Assembly (NCBI RefSeq): GCF_003467445.1
Contig: NZ_QSGS01000003.1
Coordinates: 1-64,000, forward strand
DNA length: 64,000 bases
Reading direction: 5' to 3'
Source of the DNA: Exiguobacterium sp. AM39-5BH
Lineage (GTDB): Bacteria; Bacillota; Bacilli; Exiguobacteriales; Exiguobacteriaceae
Shown: in pieces, positions 32,516 through 39,438 of the stretch
Layout of the letters: every line of letters begins with the position of its first letter
Numbering within the stretch: the stretch's first letter is position 1
Program-made: the position numbers and the translations under genes
The notes under the pieces: generated by a model
What the model was told of the DNA's origin: nothing
Database searches by the model: none
Seen by the model: only the letters and a program-made list of their open reading frames with translations

Positions 32516-32761
32516 ATGAGTACAATATCTGTTCGACTCGACGAAGAAGATGCTCGTCTCATTAGAGAATATGCGAAAGCGAAGAATCTTACCCTTTCCA
32601 CTCTCGTCCGCGATGCTGTTTTAGAACGAATTGAGGATGAACTCGATTTAAAATTGTATCATGAAGCCATGAATGCTCATCAAGAGCATTCTGAGGCAAT
32701 TTCATTCGACGACATGATGAAGGATGTGAACTACTCACCACTTGCTTGCTTCGCAATCTGA
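32516..32761 (+). CDS. RelB-type antitoxin with a C-terminus replaced by transposon sequence
   Basis: The first 70 residues are a ribbon-helix-helix antitoxin: MSTISVRLDEEDARLI is the DNA-binding strand, and a helix rich in Glu and Leu follows. The TnpB element begins right after codon 70 (GAT), so the last residues (VNYSPLACFAI) come from the element. Removing the element gives an ending LNLK and a TGA that overlaps the toxin ATG. The DNA-binding half is intact; only the extreme tail, which often wraps the toxin, is changed. AAAGGAGG precedes the ATG. Confidence 0.85.
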   Translation: MSTISVRLDEEDARLIREYAKAKNLTLSTLVRDAVLERIEDELDLKLYHEAMNAHQEHSEAISFDDMMKDVNYSPLACFAI

Positions 32762-32822
32762 AGTGGGAGCTTCTTGGGAAGACCGTACTTTTTACTAGCT
32801 ACGATTATTTACCAAGCTCGTC
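32726..32822 (-). ncRNA. Predicted 3' part of the TnpB guide RNA (omegaRNA)
   Basis: In TnpB elements the guide RNA overlaps the 3' end of tnpB and the right end of the element, with the guide taken from the flanking host DNA. Here the stretch covers the last codons of tnpB, a linker and the terminal hairpin. The guide would be the reverse complement of 32706-32725 (ATCCTTCATCATGTCG...), which is the end of the antitoxin gene. The 5' end of the RNA cannot be placed by eye. Confidence 0.6.
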
Positions 32823-33938
32823 GGGCCGTCCCTGCCCTGGGTTGTTTCGGTCGGCGAGGCGCAACAGGTTGAGGCTCGCGTTGACGTCGCGGTCGTGGTG
32901 CGCGCCGCACGCGGCACACGTCCACTCGCGGATGTCCAACCCCTTCTTGCCGCCGTTCTCGCCGCAGCTCGAACAGACCTGGCTCGAGGCGAACCACGGG
33001 TCGGCCTTGATCAGCGTCCGGCCGTAAAATTTACATTTATATTCGAGTTGGCGGACGAACGCGCCCCACCCGGCGTCCCCGATCGATTTCGCCAGGCGGC
33101 GGTCCTGCATCATCTCCCTAGGCTTCAGCGTCTCGACCACGACGACTTGGTTCTCGTCGACGATGCGTCGCGACAGCTTGTGGAGGAAGTCGTGCCGGCG
33201 GTTCCGTACCTGTTCATGCTTTTTGGCCAACAGGAGCCGCGCCTTCTCGCGATTCCGGCTGCCGGGCTTCTTGCGGGCGAGCGCGCGTTGAGCCCGTTTG
33301 AGCCGCGCCTCGGCCTGTCGCAGGTTGCGCGGGTTCGCAATCTTCTCCGTGACGAGATCGTCGTTCGTCATGGTGGCGAAGTGCACGAGTCCGAGGTCAA
33401 TCCCGACCTTATGCTCGGCCGGGACCCACGGCTCGTCGGCCTGCTCGACGAGGAGCGATACGAAGAACCTGCCCGTCCTCGTCATCGACACGGTCGCCGA
33501 GCGGATCTCCCCGTCGAAGCTGCGATGCTGTGTGAACCGGATGAACCCGACCTTCGGCAGACGGACTTTTCCCGCCTCGATGCGGATCGTGCCGTGCTGG
33601 TTGTTCGTCGTGTAGGACGCGCGCGCCTTCCGTCTCGACTTGAACACCGGGAAGCCGGCCGTCCCGGCGAAGAACTTCGCGAAAGCCGCGTCGAGGTGCA
33701 TCTTCGCGTTCGCGAGCGCGAGGCTGTCCGCCTCGCACAGGAACGGGAACAGCGGCTTGTAGGAGGCCGGTGTCGGCGGCTTCCGCCTCGGCCCGCCGCC
33801 CGCCTTCGCCTCCTCGTGGATGGTGATGCGGTCCTCGAGCAGCTTGTTGTAGACGAAGCGGGCGCAGCCGATCGTCTTGATCAGGGACTCGGCCTGTGCC
33901 GCGGTCGGGTGGAGCCGGTATTTGTATCCCTTCAGCAT
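32805..33938 (-). CDS. tnpB: TnpB RNA-guided DNA endonuclease
   Basis: This 377-residue protein is full length for TnpB. The split RuvC nuclease is intact: Asp181 (GIDLG), Glu269 (VVVVETLKPR) and Asp351 (DRDVNASLN). A zinc finger uses Cys322, Cys325, Cys341 and Cys344. The N-terminal MLKGYKYRLHPTAAQ and the FVYNKLL helix are typical of the family. TnpB cuts DNA beside its target motif under omegaRNA guidance and helps retain the element. I placed the start at ATG 33938, 7 bases after GGAGG. High GC and frequent CGC/GAC codons differ from the neighbours. Confidence 0.95.
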   Translation of the reverse strand: MLKGYKYRLHPTAAQAESLIKTIGCARFVYNKLLEDRITIHEEAKAGGGPRRKPPTPASYKPLFPFLCEADSLALANAKMHLDAAFAKFFAGTAGFPVFKSRRKARASYTTNNQHGTIRIEAGKVRLPKVGFIRFTQHRSFDGEIRSATVSMTRTGRFFVSLLVEQADEPWVPAEHKVGIDLGLVHFATMTNDDLVTEKIANPRNLRQAEARLKRAQRALARKKPGSRNREKARLLLAKKHEQVRNRRHDFLHKLSRRIVDENQVVVVETLKPREMMQDRRLAKSIGDAGWGAFVRQLEYKCKFYGRTLIKADPWFASSQVCSSCGENGGKKGLDIREWTCAACGAHHDRDVNASLNLLRLADRNNPGQGRPDELGK

Positions 33939-34012
33939 GTCCGTCCCTCCTTCGCCCGGTGTCGGGATGATCCCCGTCCCATCCCGATACCCGCGGAGGG
34001 GACGGGGAAATC

Positions 34013-34048
34013 TGACGGAATCACGAACTTTTGTTCGTCGTTCCGTCA
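34013..34048 (-). repeat. Large hairpin in the left part of the TnpB element
   Basis: TGACGGAA and ACGAAC pair with GTTCGT and TTCCGTCA around a TTTT loop, with a 2x2 internal mismatch. It lies between the left end and tnpB. It may be a regulatory or recognition structure. Confidence 0.5.
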
Positions 34049-34166
34049 CAGCGGTGGCCGAGGGCGTCGGGGACGGCGATTCATCTCCCACCTTCGCTGG
34101 GCCATGCCCTATGCCCCGAGACGCTTAGAGGAGGGAGAATTCTCGCCTAATTTAGTTAAACTTGAA

Positions 34167-34436
34167 ATGAAAGCTTATCAAGTTGCATTCGAACGAAATG
34201 CTCAAAAAACATTGAAAAAGATGGATTCCCAACAGGCGTGGATCATCATGGCCTGGATTAAGAAAAACTTGGTCGGAACAGATGATCCTCGTCGTCATGG
34301 GAAAGGGTTAGTTGCCAATCACTCTAGCGAATGGCGGTATCGCATTGGTGATTATCGTCTGATTGCAGATATTCAAGACGAGACAATCACAATTCTCATT
34401 TTAGAAATCGGTCATCGCAGAGATATCTACAAGTAA
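34167..34436 (+). CDS. RelE/ParE-type toxin separated from its antitoxin
   Basis: This 89-residue protein has the RelE fold pattern: strand YQVAFERNAQKTLKKMD, a helix with paired lysines, GLVANHSSEWRYRIGDYRLI and a final HRRDIYK, where the last basic residues correspond to the RNA-cleaving site of RelE relatives. In the pre-insertion sequence the ATG overlapped the antitoxin TGA. That coupling is lost; now the upstream 11 bases come from the target flank and no strong ribosome site remains, though GGAGGGAG at about 34132 lies in the element. Expression may therefore be low. Confidence 0.85.
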   Translation: MKAYQVAFERNAQKTLKKMDSQQAWIIMAWIKKNLVGTDDPRRHGKGLVANHSSEWRYRIGDYRLIADIQDETITILILEIGHRRDIYK

Positions 34437-34474
34437 AACATTGCGTATACATAAGGTTTTTTAGAAAACCCTAA

Positions 34475-34508
34475 AAAGCATTCGTCCAAATATGGGCGAA
34501 TGCTTTGC
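34475..34508. terminator. Terminator after the toxin gene
   Basis: AAGCATTCGTCC and GGGCGAATGCTT pair over 12 bp with one G-U pair, followed by TGCTTTT. It lies between the toxin gene and a convergent gene. Confidence 0.75.
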
Positions 34509-34524
34509 TTTTATTCGTGTAACG

Positions 34525-35220
34525 TCAGATATCGCAGTTGTCGTCCGTGCACGTCGCGCCACCCGAGAGCACTTGAAGTGTCGGTGCCGATTCGGCCCAC
34601 GTCTTCTCGAGCACTTGCGTGAACGCCTCGGTCGGTTGTGCGCCAGAGACGCCGTATTTGTTGTCGAAGACGAAGAACGGGACGCCGGTGATGCCGAGGT
34701 CGCTCGCACGCTTCTCTTCAGCGCGGACGTCTTCTGTATATACGTCTGAAGCGAGCACGTCTTTCACGGCGTCAGCATCGAGTCCGACACTTGTCGCGAT
34801 TTCGACGAGAACGTCATGGTCGCCGATATGTTTCGCGTCGACGAAGTACGCCTTGAGGAGCGCCTCTGACAATGCTTTCTCTTTGCCGACCGTCTTCGCA
34901 TAGTGCGTCAACCGGTGCGAGTCGAGTGTGCCGGTGACGACCATATTGTCGAAATCATAATTAAGACCGACCGTGCGGGCCTGGGCGGCGACTTGTGCCG
35001 TCGTCGTTTTCGCCTGTTCGAGCGGCATGCTGTATTTCTTGGCGAGTACTTCATAAATCGAGCGCGAGTCCGTCGTCGGCGCGTTCGGGTCGAGCTCGAA
35101 ACTCTTGAACTCGACTTCGACGTTGTCCGCGTGCGGGAACTGTTCGAGTGCTTCTTCTAAACGGCGCTTGCCGATATAACAGAACGGGCAAACGTAGTCT
35201 GACCAAACTTCAATTTTCAT
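34525..35220 (-). CDS. DsbA-family oxidoreductase (FrnE-like)
   Basis: This 231-residue cytosolic protein has CPFC at residues 11-14 (SDYVCPFCYIGK), an alpha-helical insert, and GVPFFVFDNKYGVSGAQ near 175-191. This is the FrnE/polyketide-type DsbA family. The C-terminal Cys pair (GGATCTDDNCDI) may be an additional redox or metal site. ATG 35220 lies 7 bases after AGGAGGG and is preferred over a TTG two codons upstream. It faces the toxin gene across a terminator. Confidence 0.87.
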   Translation of the reverse strand: MKIEVWSDYVCPFCYIGKRRLEEALEQFPHADNVEVEFKSFELDPNAPTTDSRSIYEVLAKKYSMPLEQAKTTTAQVAAQARTVGLNYDFDNMVVTGTLDSHRLTHYAKTVGKEKALSEALLKAYFVDAKHIGDHDVLVEIATSVGLDADAVKDVLASDVYTEDVRAEEKRASDLGITGVPFFVFDNKYGVSGAQPTEAFTQVLEKTWAESAPTLQVLSGGATCTDDNCDI

Positions 35221-35306
35221 TTTCAATCCCTCCTACAGTCAGTGTAGGATGTCTTGAAATCGAAGTAAATGAATGTGCTCACAAAAAAAGCCCTCGCAAG
35301 GAGGAC

Positions 35307-35951
35307 TTAGAAGACATACCAGAACACGCAGACGAAGTGGGCGAAGCTGCCGAACAAGATGAACAAATGGAACACCTCGTGGAAGCCCCAACCGCGCCAG
35401 TTGACGAATTTCGGCTTGAAGCCGTAGATGAGTCCGCCAATCGTGTACATGACACCACCGAGGACGAGCCAGAAGATGCCGGCGTCGCCGATGACGTCAT
35501 GGAGCGGCCCGATGAAGAAGACGGACAACCAACCCATGCCGATATAGAGCGCCGTCGACAAGAAGCGCGGGGCGTGGAACCAGACGAGCTTGAAGACGAT
35601 ACCGAACAAGGCGAGGGCGTGGACGGTACCGAACAACACCCAGCGCGTCGGTCCTTCAAGCGCGAGCAACGTGAGCGGGGCATACGTCCCGGCAATCAAG
35701 GCGTAAATCATCGCATGATCGATTCTCCGGAAGAAGGCGATGACGTTCGGTGAGGCGATGATGCTATGATACAGGCCGGACGACAAATAGAGGAAGACGA
35801 GGCTGATGCCAAACAAAATCGCAGCCGTGATGGCGAGCGGCTCGCCGAGCAGTGACGCTTTTACTGTCATCGCAATCAACGCGACGAACGCGAGCACGGC
35901 CCCGGCCAAATGGGTCAGTGCGTTAATCGGTTCCCGAAAAATCGAATTCAT
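35307..35951 (-). CDS. Hemolysin III family (PAQR) membrane protein
   Basis: This 214-residue protein has seven membrane segments and the family histidine motifs THLAGA (about 13), LYHS (about 60) and FHEVFHLFI near the C-terminus. Some members are zinc-dependent membrane hydrolases; hemolysis is shown for a few only. ATG 35951 follows AAGGAGTG. A 9-bp inverted repeat lies 23 bases upstream. A stem with a T run overlaps its 3' end. Confidence 0.87.
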   Translation of the reverse strand: MNSIFREPINALTHLAGAVLAFVALIAMTVKASLLGEPLAITAAILFGISLVFLYLSSGLYHSIIASPNVIAFFRRIDHAMIYALIAGTYAPLTLLALEGPTRWVLFGTVHALALFGIVFKLVWFHAPRFLSTALYIGMGWLSVFFIGPLHDVIGDAGIFWLVLGGVMYTIGGLIYGFKPKFVNWRGWGFHEVFHLFILFGSFAHFVCVFWYVF

Positions 35952-35973
35952 GTAAAAAACACTCCTTATCACG

Positions 35974-35998
35974 TCATGTAGTATCCATAACTACATGA
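35974..35998. promoter_or_regulatory. Perfect inverted repeat upstream of the hlyIII gene
   Basis: TCATGTAGT and ACTACATGA are perfect inverse copies around ATCCATA. It lies between the divergent hlyIII and DUF1836 genes and probably overlaps the hlyIII promoter. Confidence 0.45.
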
Positions 35999-36031
35999 TA
36001 AGCTGTATACTTAAAAACAACAAGGTTTTTG

Positions 36032-36060
36032 TTTCGACAAACCTGGTTTGTCCGTATACT
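36032..36060 (+). promoter_or_regulatory. Promoter with a repressor palindrome in its spacer, DUF1836 gene
   Basis: TTTCGA (36032-36037) and TATACT (36055-36060) have a 17-base spacer. The spacer is nearly filled by GACAAACCTGGTTTGTC (36036-36052), a perfect 17-base palindrome. A protein bound there would block RNA polymerase. Confidence 0.55.
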
Positions 36061-36077
36061 GAAGGGGAGGTGATTCG

Positions 36078-36602
36078 ATGAAACCGCACGAGATTGTACA
36101 GACGGAAGGGACGCTCCCGAAACAAGCGCTCCCGACAATCGACCTATATATGGACCAAGTCATCCAGTTGTTCGAGCAACATTACGGCAAGATGAAACGA
36201 AACGAAGACGAGACGATTTTGACGAAGACGATGATTAACAACTACGCCAAGGGCAAGTTGTTCCATCCCGTCAAAAACAAGAAGTACACGAACGAGCACT
36301 TGATGCTGCTCAGCCTGATTTATGAGATGAAAGGGCTCTTGTCGATCAACGACATCAAAGAGACGCTTCGGCCGTTGAACGAGTCGGACGAAGGCTTCTC
36401 GCTCGAGGATTTCTATGACGCGTACCAGGTCCAGAAAGAGCAGAACATGCAGGCGTTCGAGGCGCAGGCTGAGACGCTCCTCGCCAACGTGCGCACGAAC
36501 GAGACGAACGGCATCCAACAGTCGCTCGCCATCGCCTCGGCCGTCCATATGAGCCATTTGTTCCAACGGCTCGCCGAACAGTTGATTGATGAAAGCAAAT
36601 GA
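36078..36602 (+). CDS. DUF1836 domain protein
   Basis: This 174-residue protein has the DUF1836 pattern with an HTH-like centre (LTKTMINNYAKGKL, then KYTNEHLMLLSLIYEMKG) resembling the MerR fold, and a coiled-coil-like C-terminal half rich in Gln and Glu. It may be a transcription regulator that binds the palindrome in its own promoter; that is an inference. GGGGAGG lies 8 bases before the ATG. Confidence 0.75.
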   Translation: MKPHEIVQTEGTLPKQALPTIDLYMDQVIQLFEQHYGKMKRNEDETILTKTMINNYAKGKLFHPVKNKKYTNEHLMLLSLIYEMKGLLSINDIKETLRPLNESDEGFSLEDFYDAYQVQKEQNMQAFEAQAETLLANVRTNETNGIQQSLAIASAVHMSHLFQRLAEQLIDESK

Positions 36603-36640
36603 AAATGGCCTACGATTCGTCTGAATCGTGGGCCATTTTG
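36603..36640. terminator. Bidirectional terminator
   Basis: AAAATGGCCTACGATTC and GAATCGTGGGCCATTTT form a 17-bp stem with one mismatch around GTCT. It lies between convergent genes. Confidence 0.85.
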
Positions 36641-36642
36641 CA

Positions 36643-37257
36643 TTAGTTGTTGATGTACTTCTCGAACACGTCACTGAAGTCTTTGCGGTTCCACTCATGA
36701 TAGTGGCCTTTGAGCCAATCAAAGCTCTGTTCGTTCAATTCTTTGAACGTCGAGGCGACATTCATATCGCCTTGACGGAGTCCGCTCAACATCGACACCG
36801 AATGCGTGAGTGACGCGTTGGCGTATTCCATCATCTTCCGACCTTCACGCTGTTTCTCGGCGATGGAGAGGAGAGACTTGTACAAGTCTTTGACATGCTC
36901 GATTTGCTTCTTGTTCACGTCGATCGAATACGGCTTGTCACCGATCATGAACTTGATCTCGACATCTAAATCGACCGAGCCGGCCGTCTCGAACATGACG
37001 TTGTTCAATGGGAAGTGGACGTATGGATACCGATACAAGACACGTTTGGAGCTCATCGCGCTCGTCCCATCGAGGTGAATCATCGCCAAATTCGTGAAGC
37101 AATACTCGTCCGATTTCGACTTGATCAAGAAGTATATCTTCTCGTTGTCCTCATGCAGGACATAATCGTCCGAATCCGCCTTATCGAAATCTTGCGGGTC
37201 GATGACTTCACCGATATCGCTGAAACCCGTCAAATCAGAAGCTAGTTTTTTGAACAT
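36643..37257 (-). CDS. PH-domain protein with YvbH-like oligomerisation region
   Basis: This 204-residue cytosolic protein has a bacterial PH-like domain in about the first 120 residues (YFLIKSKSDEYCFTNLAMI, YPYVHFPLNNVMFETAG), then a helical C-terminus like the YvbH oligomerisation region. The function is unknown. GAGGAG lies 9 bases before ATG 37257. In the raw reading it appears fused to the aldo/keto reductase upstream, but that is a one-base artefact. Confidence 0.8.
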   Translation of the reverse strand: MFKKLASDLTGFSDIGEVIDPQDFDKADSDDYVLHEDNEKIYFLIKSKSDEYCFTNLAMIHLDGTSAMSSKRVLYRYPYVHFPLNNVMFETAGSVDLDVEIKFMIGDKPYSIDVNKKQIEHVKDLYKSLLSIAEKQREGRKMMEYANASLTHSVSMLSGLRQGDMNVASTFKELNEQSFDWLKGHYHEWNRKDFSDVFEKYINN

Positions 37258-37270
37258 GTCAAATCTCTCC

Positions 37271-38103
37271 TCAGTAGTGGATTTTGTGCATCTCGTTCGG
37301 GTCAGACCGGTCCGCTCGTCGCGGTTGAGTCCATCGATCGCCTGCATGTCTTCTTTCGTCAACATGAAGTCGAATACCTCTATATTCTCGCGAATCCGGC
37401 TCGGCGTGACCGATTTCGGAATGACGGCGACACCGTTCTGTAAGTGCCAACGCAGGATGACTTGAGCCGGTGATTTCCCGTGCGTGGTCGCAATCTCGGC
37501 GATGACCGGATCCTCAAGCGCCTCGCGCCCTTTCATAAGCGGGCTCCACGCCTGGATTTGAATATCGTACCGCTGGCAGAATGCGATCAATTCTTTTTGG
37601 GACAAGTATGGATGGATCTCGACTTGGTTCACCGCCGGCACGATTGAGCACGACTGGATGATCTGTTCGAGGTGGCTGACCTCGAAGTTCGAGACCCCGA
37701 TGGCCCGGACCTTGCCTTCCTCATACAACTGTTCAAGTGCTTTATACGTCTCGACGAATTTGCCAAAGCGCGGCATCGGCCAGTGAATCAAGAACAAGTC
37801 GACGTATTCGAGGCCGAGCCGATCGAGACTATCTTGGAACGCTTGGAGCGCCTCGTCATAGCCGTGGAACTCATTCCACAGTTTCGTCGTCACGAAGATG
37901 TCTTCTCGGGGGACGTCGGATTCACGAATCGCTTGGCCGACGCTCTCCTCATTCTGATAGATAGCCGCCGTGTCAATCAATCGATAGCCCGCGTCAAGCG
38001 CTGTTTTGACCGTATCGACCGTGACCGCCCCGTCTTCCACTTTGTACACGCCGAGCCCGAGCATCGGCAGTTTCACATCATTGTTGAGTGTTGTCCATTC
38101 CAT
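37271..38103 (-). CDS. Aldo/keto reductase (one-base frameshift near its end)
   Basis: This NADPH-dependent reductase of about 278 residues has the catalytic residues Asp (IDTAAIYQNE), Tyr, Lys in TTKLW (~75) and His in IHWPMP (~108), and the cofactor loop IPKSVTPSRI (~240). Near 37304 one C is missing on the coding strand (GGTC-TGACCCG). Restoring it gives GPDPNEMHKIHY and a TGA at 37273-37271, the normal ending for the family. Without it the frame reads into the PH-domain gene. Substrates are probably methylglyoxal or other carbonyls. Confidence 0.87.
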
Positions 38104-38164
38104 ATTGATTCCCTCCCTCTCATCTCCTACGTTACCGAAAATTGGACAGAAGTGAAAGCGAAAG

Positions 38165-39076
38165 CTACAGTCGAATGCTTTCGCCGTGCGCCTTGATCAC
38201 GATTTGATCACGTTCGAGTTTGGCCGCAGCGACAAGACGCTCATACGGCTCCTCGACGGGTTCGTACGATAAGACGAACGTGTCCCAATGCATCGGGAAG
38301 AAACGCTTCGCTCCGCTCTGTTTGAACATTGTCCACGCCTGTTCCGGCGTACAGTGTGCTTCCTCGAACGATTCGGGCTGATAGGCACCAATCGGGAAGA
38401 AGGCGAGGTCAATCGGTTCTTTGTTCGCGAGCCCGTTGAACGACTCGGTGTACGCGGTATCCCCGGCGAACAGCATGCGGACGCCTTTGTATTTCAAGAC
38501 GTAACCGTTATAACCCATATGTTTGTCCCATGGGAAGCGATTGCCCCAGTGGGCGACGGGGATCGCTTGGACGTGAAGCCCGTTCGCGAGCGTCAACTTA
38601 TCGTGCGGATGCATCTCGAGCGTCTGCAGGCTCGGATATTTACGTAACAGTCTGCTCGTGCCCGGGGCCGAGATGACGACCGTATCGCGGGTGATGAGCC
38701 GCTTCAGGCTCTTATGGTCGAAGTGGTCCATATGGGCGTGACTGAGCAAGATGACGTCGACGTGCCCGATCTCCTCGATTGAGAGGGCGGGGGCGGTATG
38801 GCGTTTCATCCCGAACGTGACCGGGCCGACGTGGACCCCAATCCGGTTCGAGAACACCGGATCGGTCAATATCTTTAATCCGTACCAATGGATGAGCACG
38901 GTCGAATGGCCGACCCAGGTGGCGCCAACCATCGTTTCATCGAACGAGGCGAGGTCCGGCTTGACGGTCGGGACTTTGAAGGCGGGGCGAGGCAGTCTTC
39001 GTTCGAATCGTGTATATAAGAACGTACCGACGCTCGCCAAGACGGCGCTCGGGACGAGCAGGTTTCGTAATCGCAT
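38165..39076 (-). CDS. MBL-fold hydrolase, NAPE-PLD/RomA-like, membrane-anchored
   Basis: This 303-residue protein has an N-terminal anchor (about residues 6-25) and a metallo-beta-lactamase domain with LLSHAHMDHFDH (about 112-123), WVGHSTVLIHW, LFAGDTAY and FPMHWDTF near the C-terminus. It shares the family with the protein at 30044. A lipid substrate is possible. ATG 39076 follows GAGGTG by 8 bases; a GTG three codons earlier is less likely. It diverges from the ABC-F leader. Confidence 0.83.
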   Translation of the reverse strand: MRLRNLLVPSAVLASVGTFLYTRFERRLPRPAFKVPTVKPDLASFDETMVGATWVGHSTVLIHWYGLKILTDPVFSNRIGVHVGPVTFGMKRHTAPALSIEEIGHVDVILLSHAHMDHFDHKSLKRLITRDTVVISAPGTSRLLRKYPSLQTLEMHPHDKLTLANGLHVQAIPVAHWGNRFPWDKHMGYNGYVLKYKGVRMLFAGDTAYTESFNGLANKEPIDLAFFPIGAYQPESFEEAHCTPEQAWTMFKQSGAKRFFPMHWDTFVLSYEPVEEPYERLVAAAKLERDQIVIKAHGESIRL

Positions 39077-39241
39077 AACAGTCACCTCATCATCTAAGAT
39101 GGTTTAATCATACCGCTCGACCGACGACCACGCATCCGCCGGAAGGTGTAGAAAAAATGGGAGATTGTGGTCCGGCTCTTGCGAATCCGCTTTCAATTTG
39201 GTACGGTGACAGTAACTTAGGAAAGGAAGGTACCGCGTGCC

Positions 39242-39398
39242 ATGAAAAAGTCACACTCCCTCAACTGATGAAACGAATCATCACTGTTCGCACGAACAGT
39301 TACGGGTGAAGTGTGTCCAATTTCAGGCTAAGGGGTGACCCTTCTTTCCGCTTGACCGGATCTCTTCACACCACCGCACGTTGCGGATGGTGTTTTTT
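39242..39398 (+). promoter_or_regulatory. Attenuator-like leader of the ABC-F gene
   Basis: The leader holds two micro-ORFs, MKKSHSLN (39242-39268, preceded by AAAGGAAGG) and MKRIITVRTNSYG (39268-39309), overlapping in TGATG. Then come a hairpin, ACTGTTCG/CGAACAGT (39283-39300), inside the second ORF, and a terminator at 39369-39398. GGGTGAAG (39304-39311) can pair with CTTCAC-CC (39364-39372), which would open the terminator. CACACT (39252-39257) can in turn pair with AGTGTG (39310-39315). ABC-F resistance genes such as vmlR use ribosome-stalling attenuation of this kind. Confidence 0.65.
39369..39398 (+). terminator. Terminator inside the ABC-F leader
   Basis: CACCACCGCA (39369-39378) pairs with TGCGG-TGGTG (39382-39392) with one bulged A and a CGT loop, followed by TTTTTT. 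It lies 40 bases before the ABC-F start, so it would stop transcription before the gene. Confidence 0.85.
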
Positions 39399-39438
39399 GT
39401 TTCATCGCGTATCGGACAAACTAGCGAGGTGAAACAAT

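Larger units (their letters stand above)
32726..34155 (-). mobile_element. TnpB-only transposable element (IS200/IS605 superfamily, IS1341 group)
   Basis: The 1430-base element carries tnpB and no TnpA transposase. Its right end is the hairpin CCACTT/AAGTGG (32738-32766) followed by AGTTCAC on the minus strand, ending at 32726. Its left end abuts CAAGTTTAA on the minus strand, so TTTAA (34156-34160 on the plus strand as TTAAA) is the probable target motif. Joining 32725 to 34156 restores the antitoxin end and toxin start. As usual for the family, there are no terminal inverted repeats or target duplications. GC content is visibly higher than in the host genes, so it arrived recently. Confidence 0.85.

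Noticed and set aside
32895..34436. A 513-codon open frame on the plus strand through the TnpB element
   Set aside because: It is antisense to tnpB, Arg/Leu/Asp-rich in the way of GC-rich shadows, and its C-terminus is simply the toxin frame entered from upstream.
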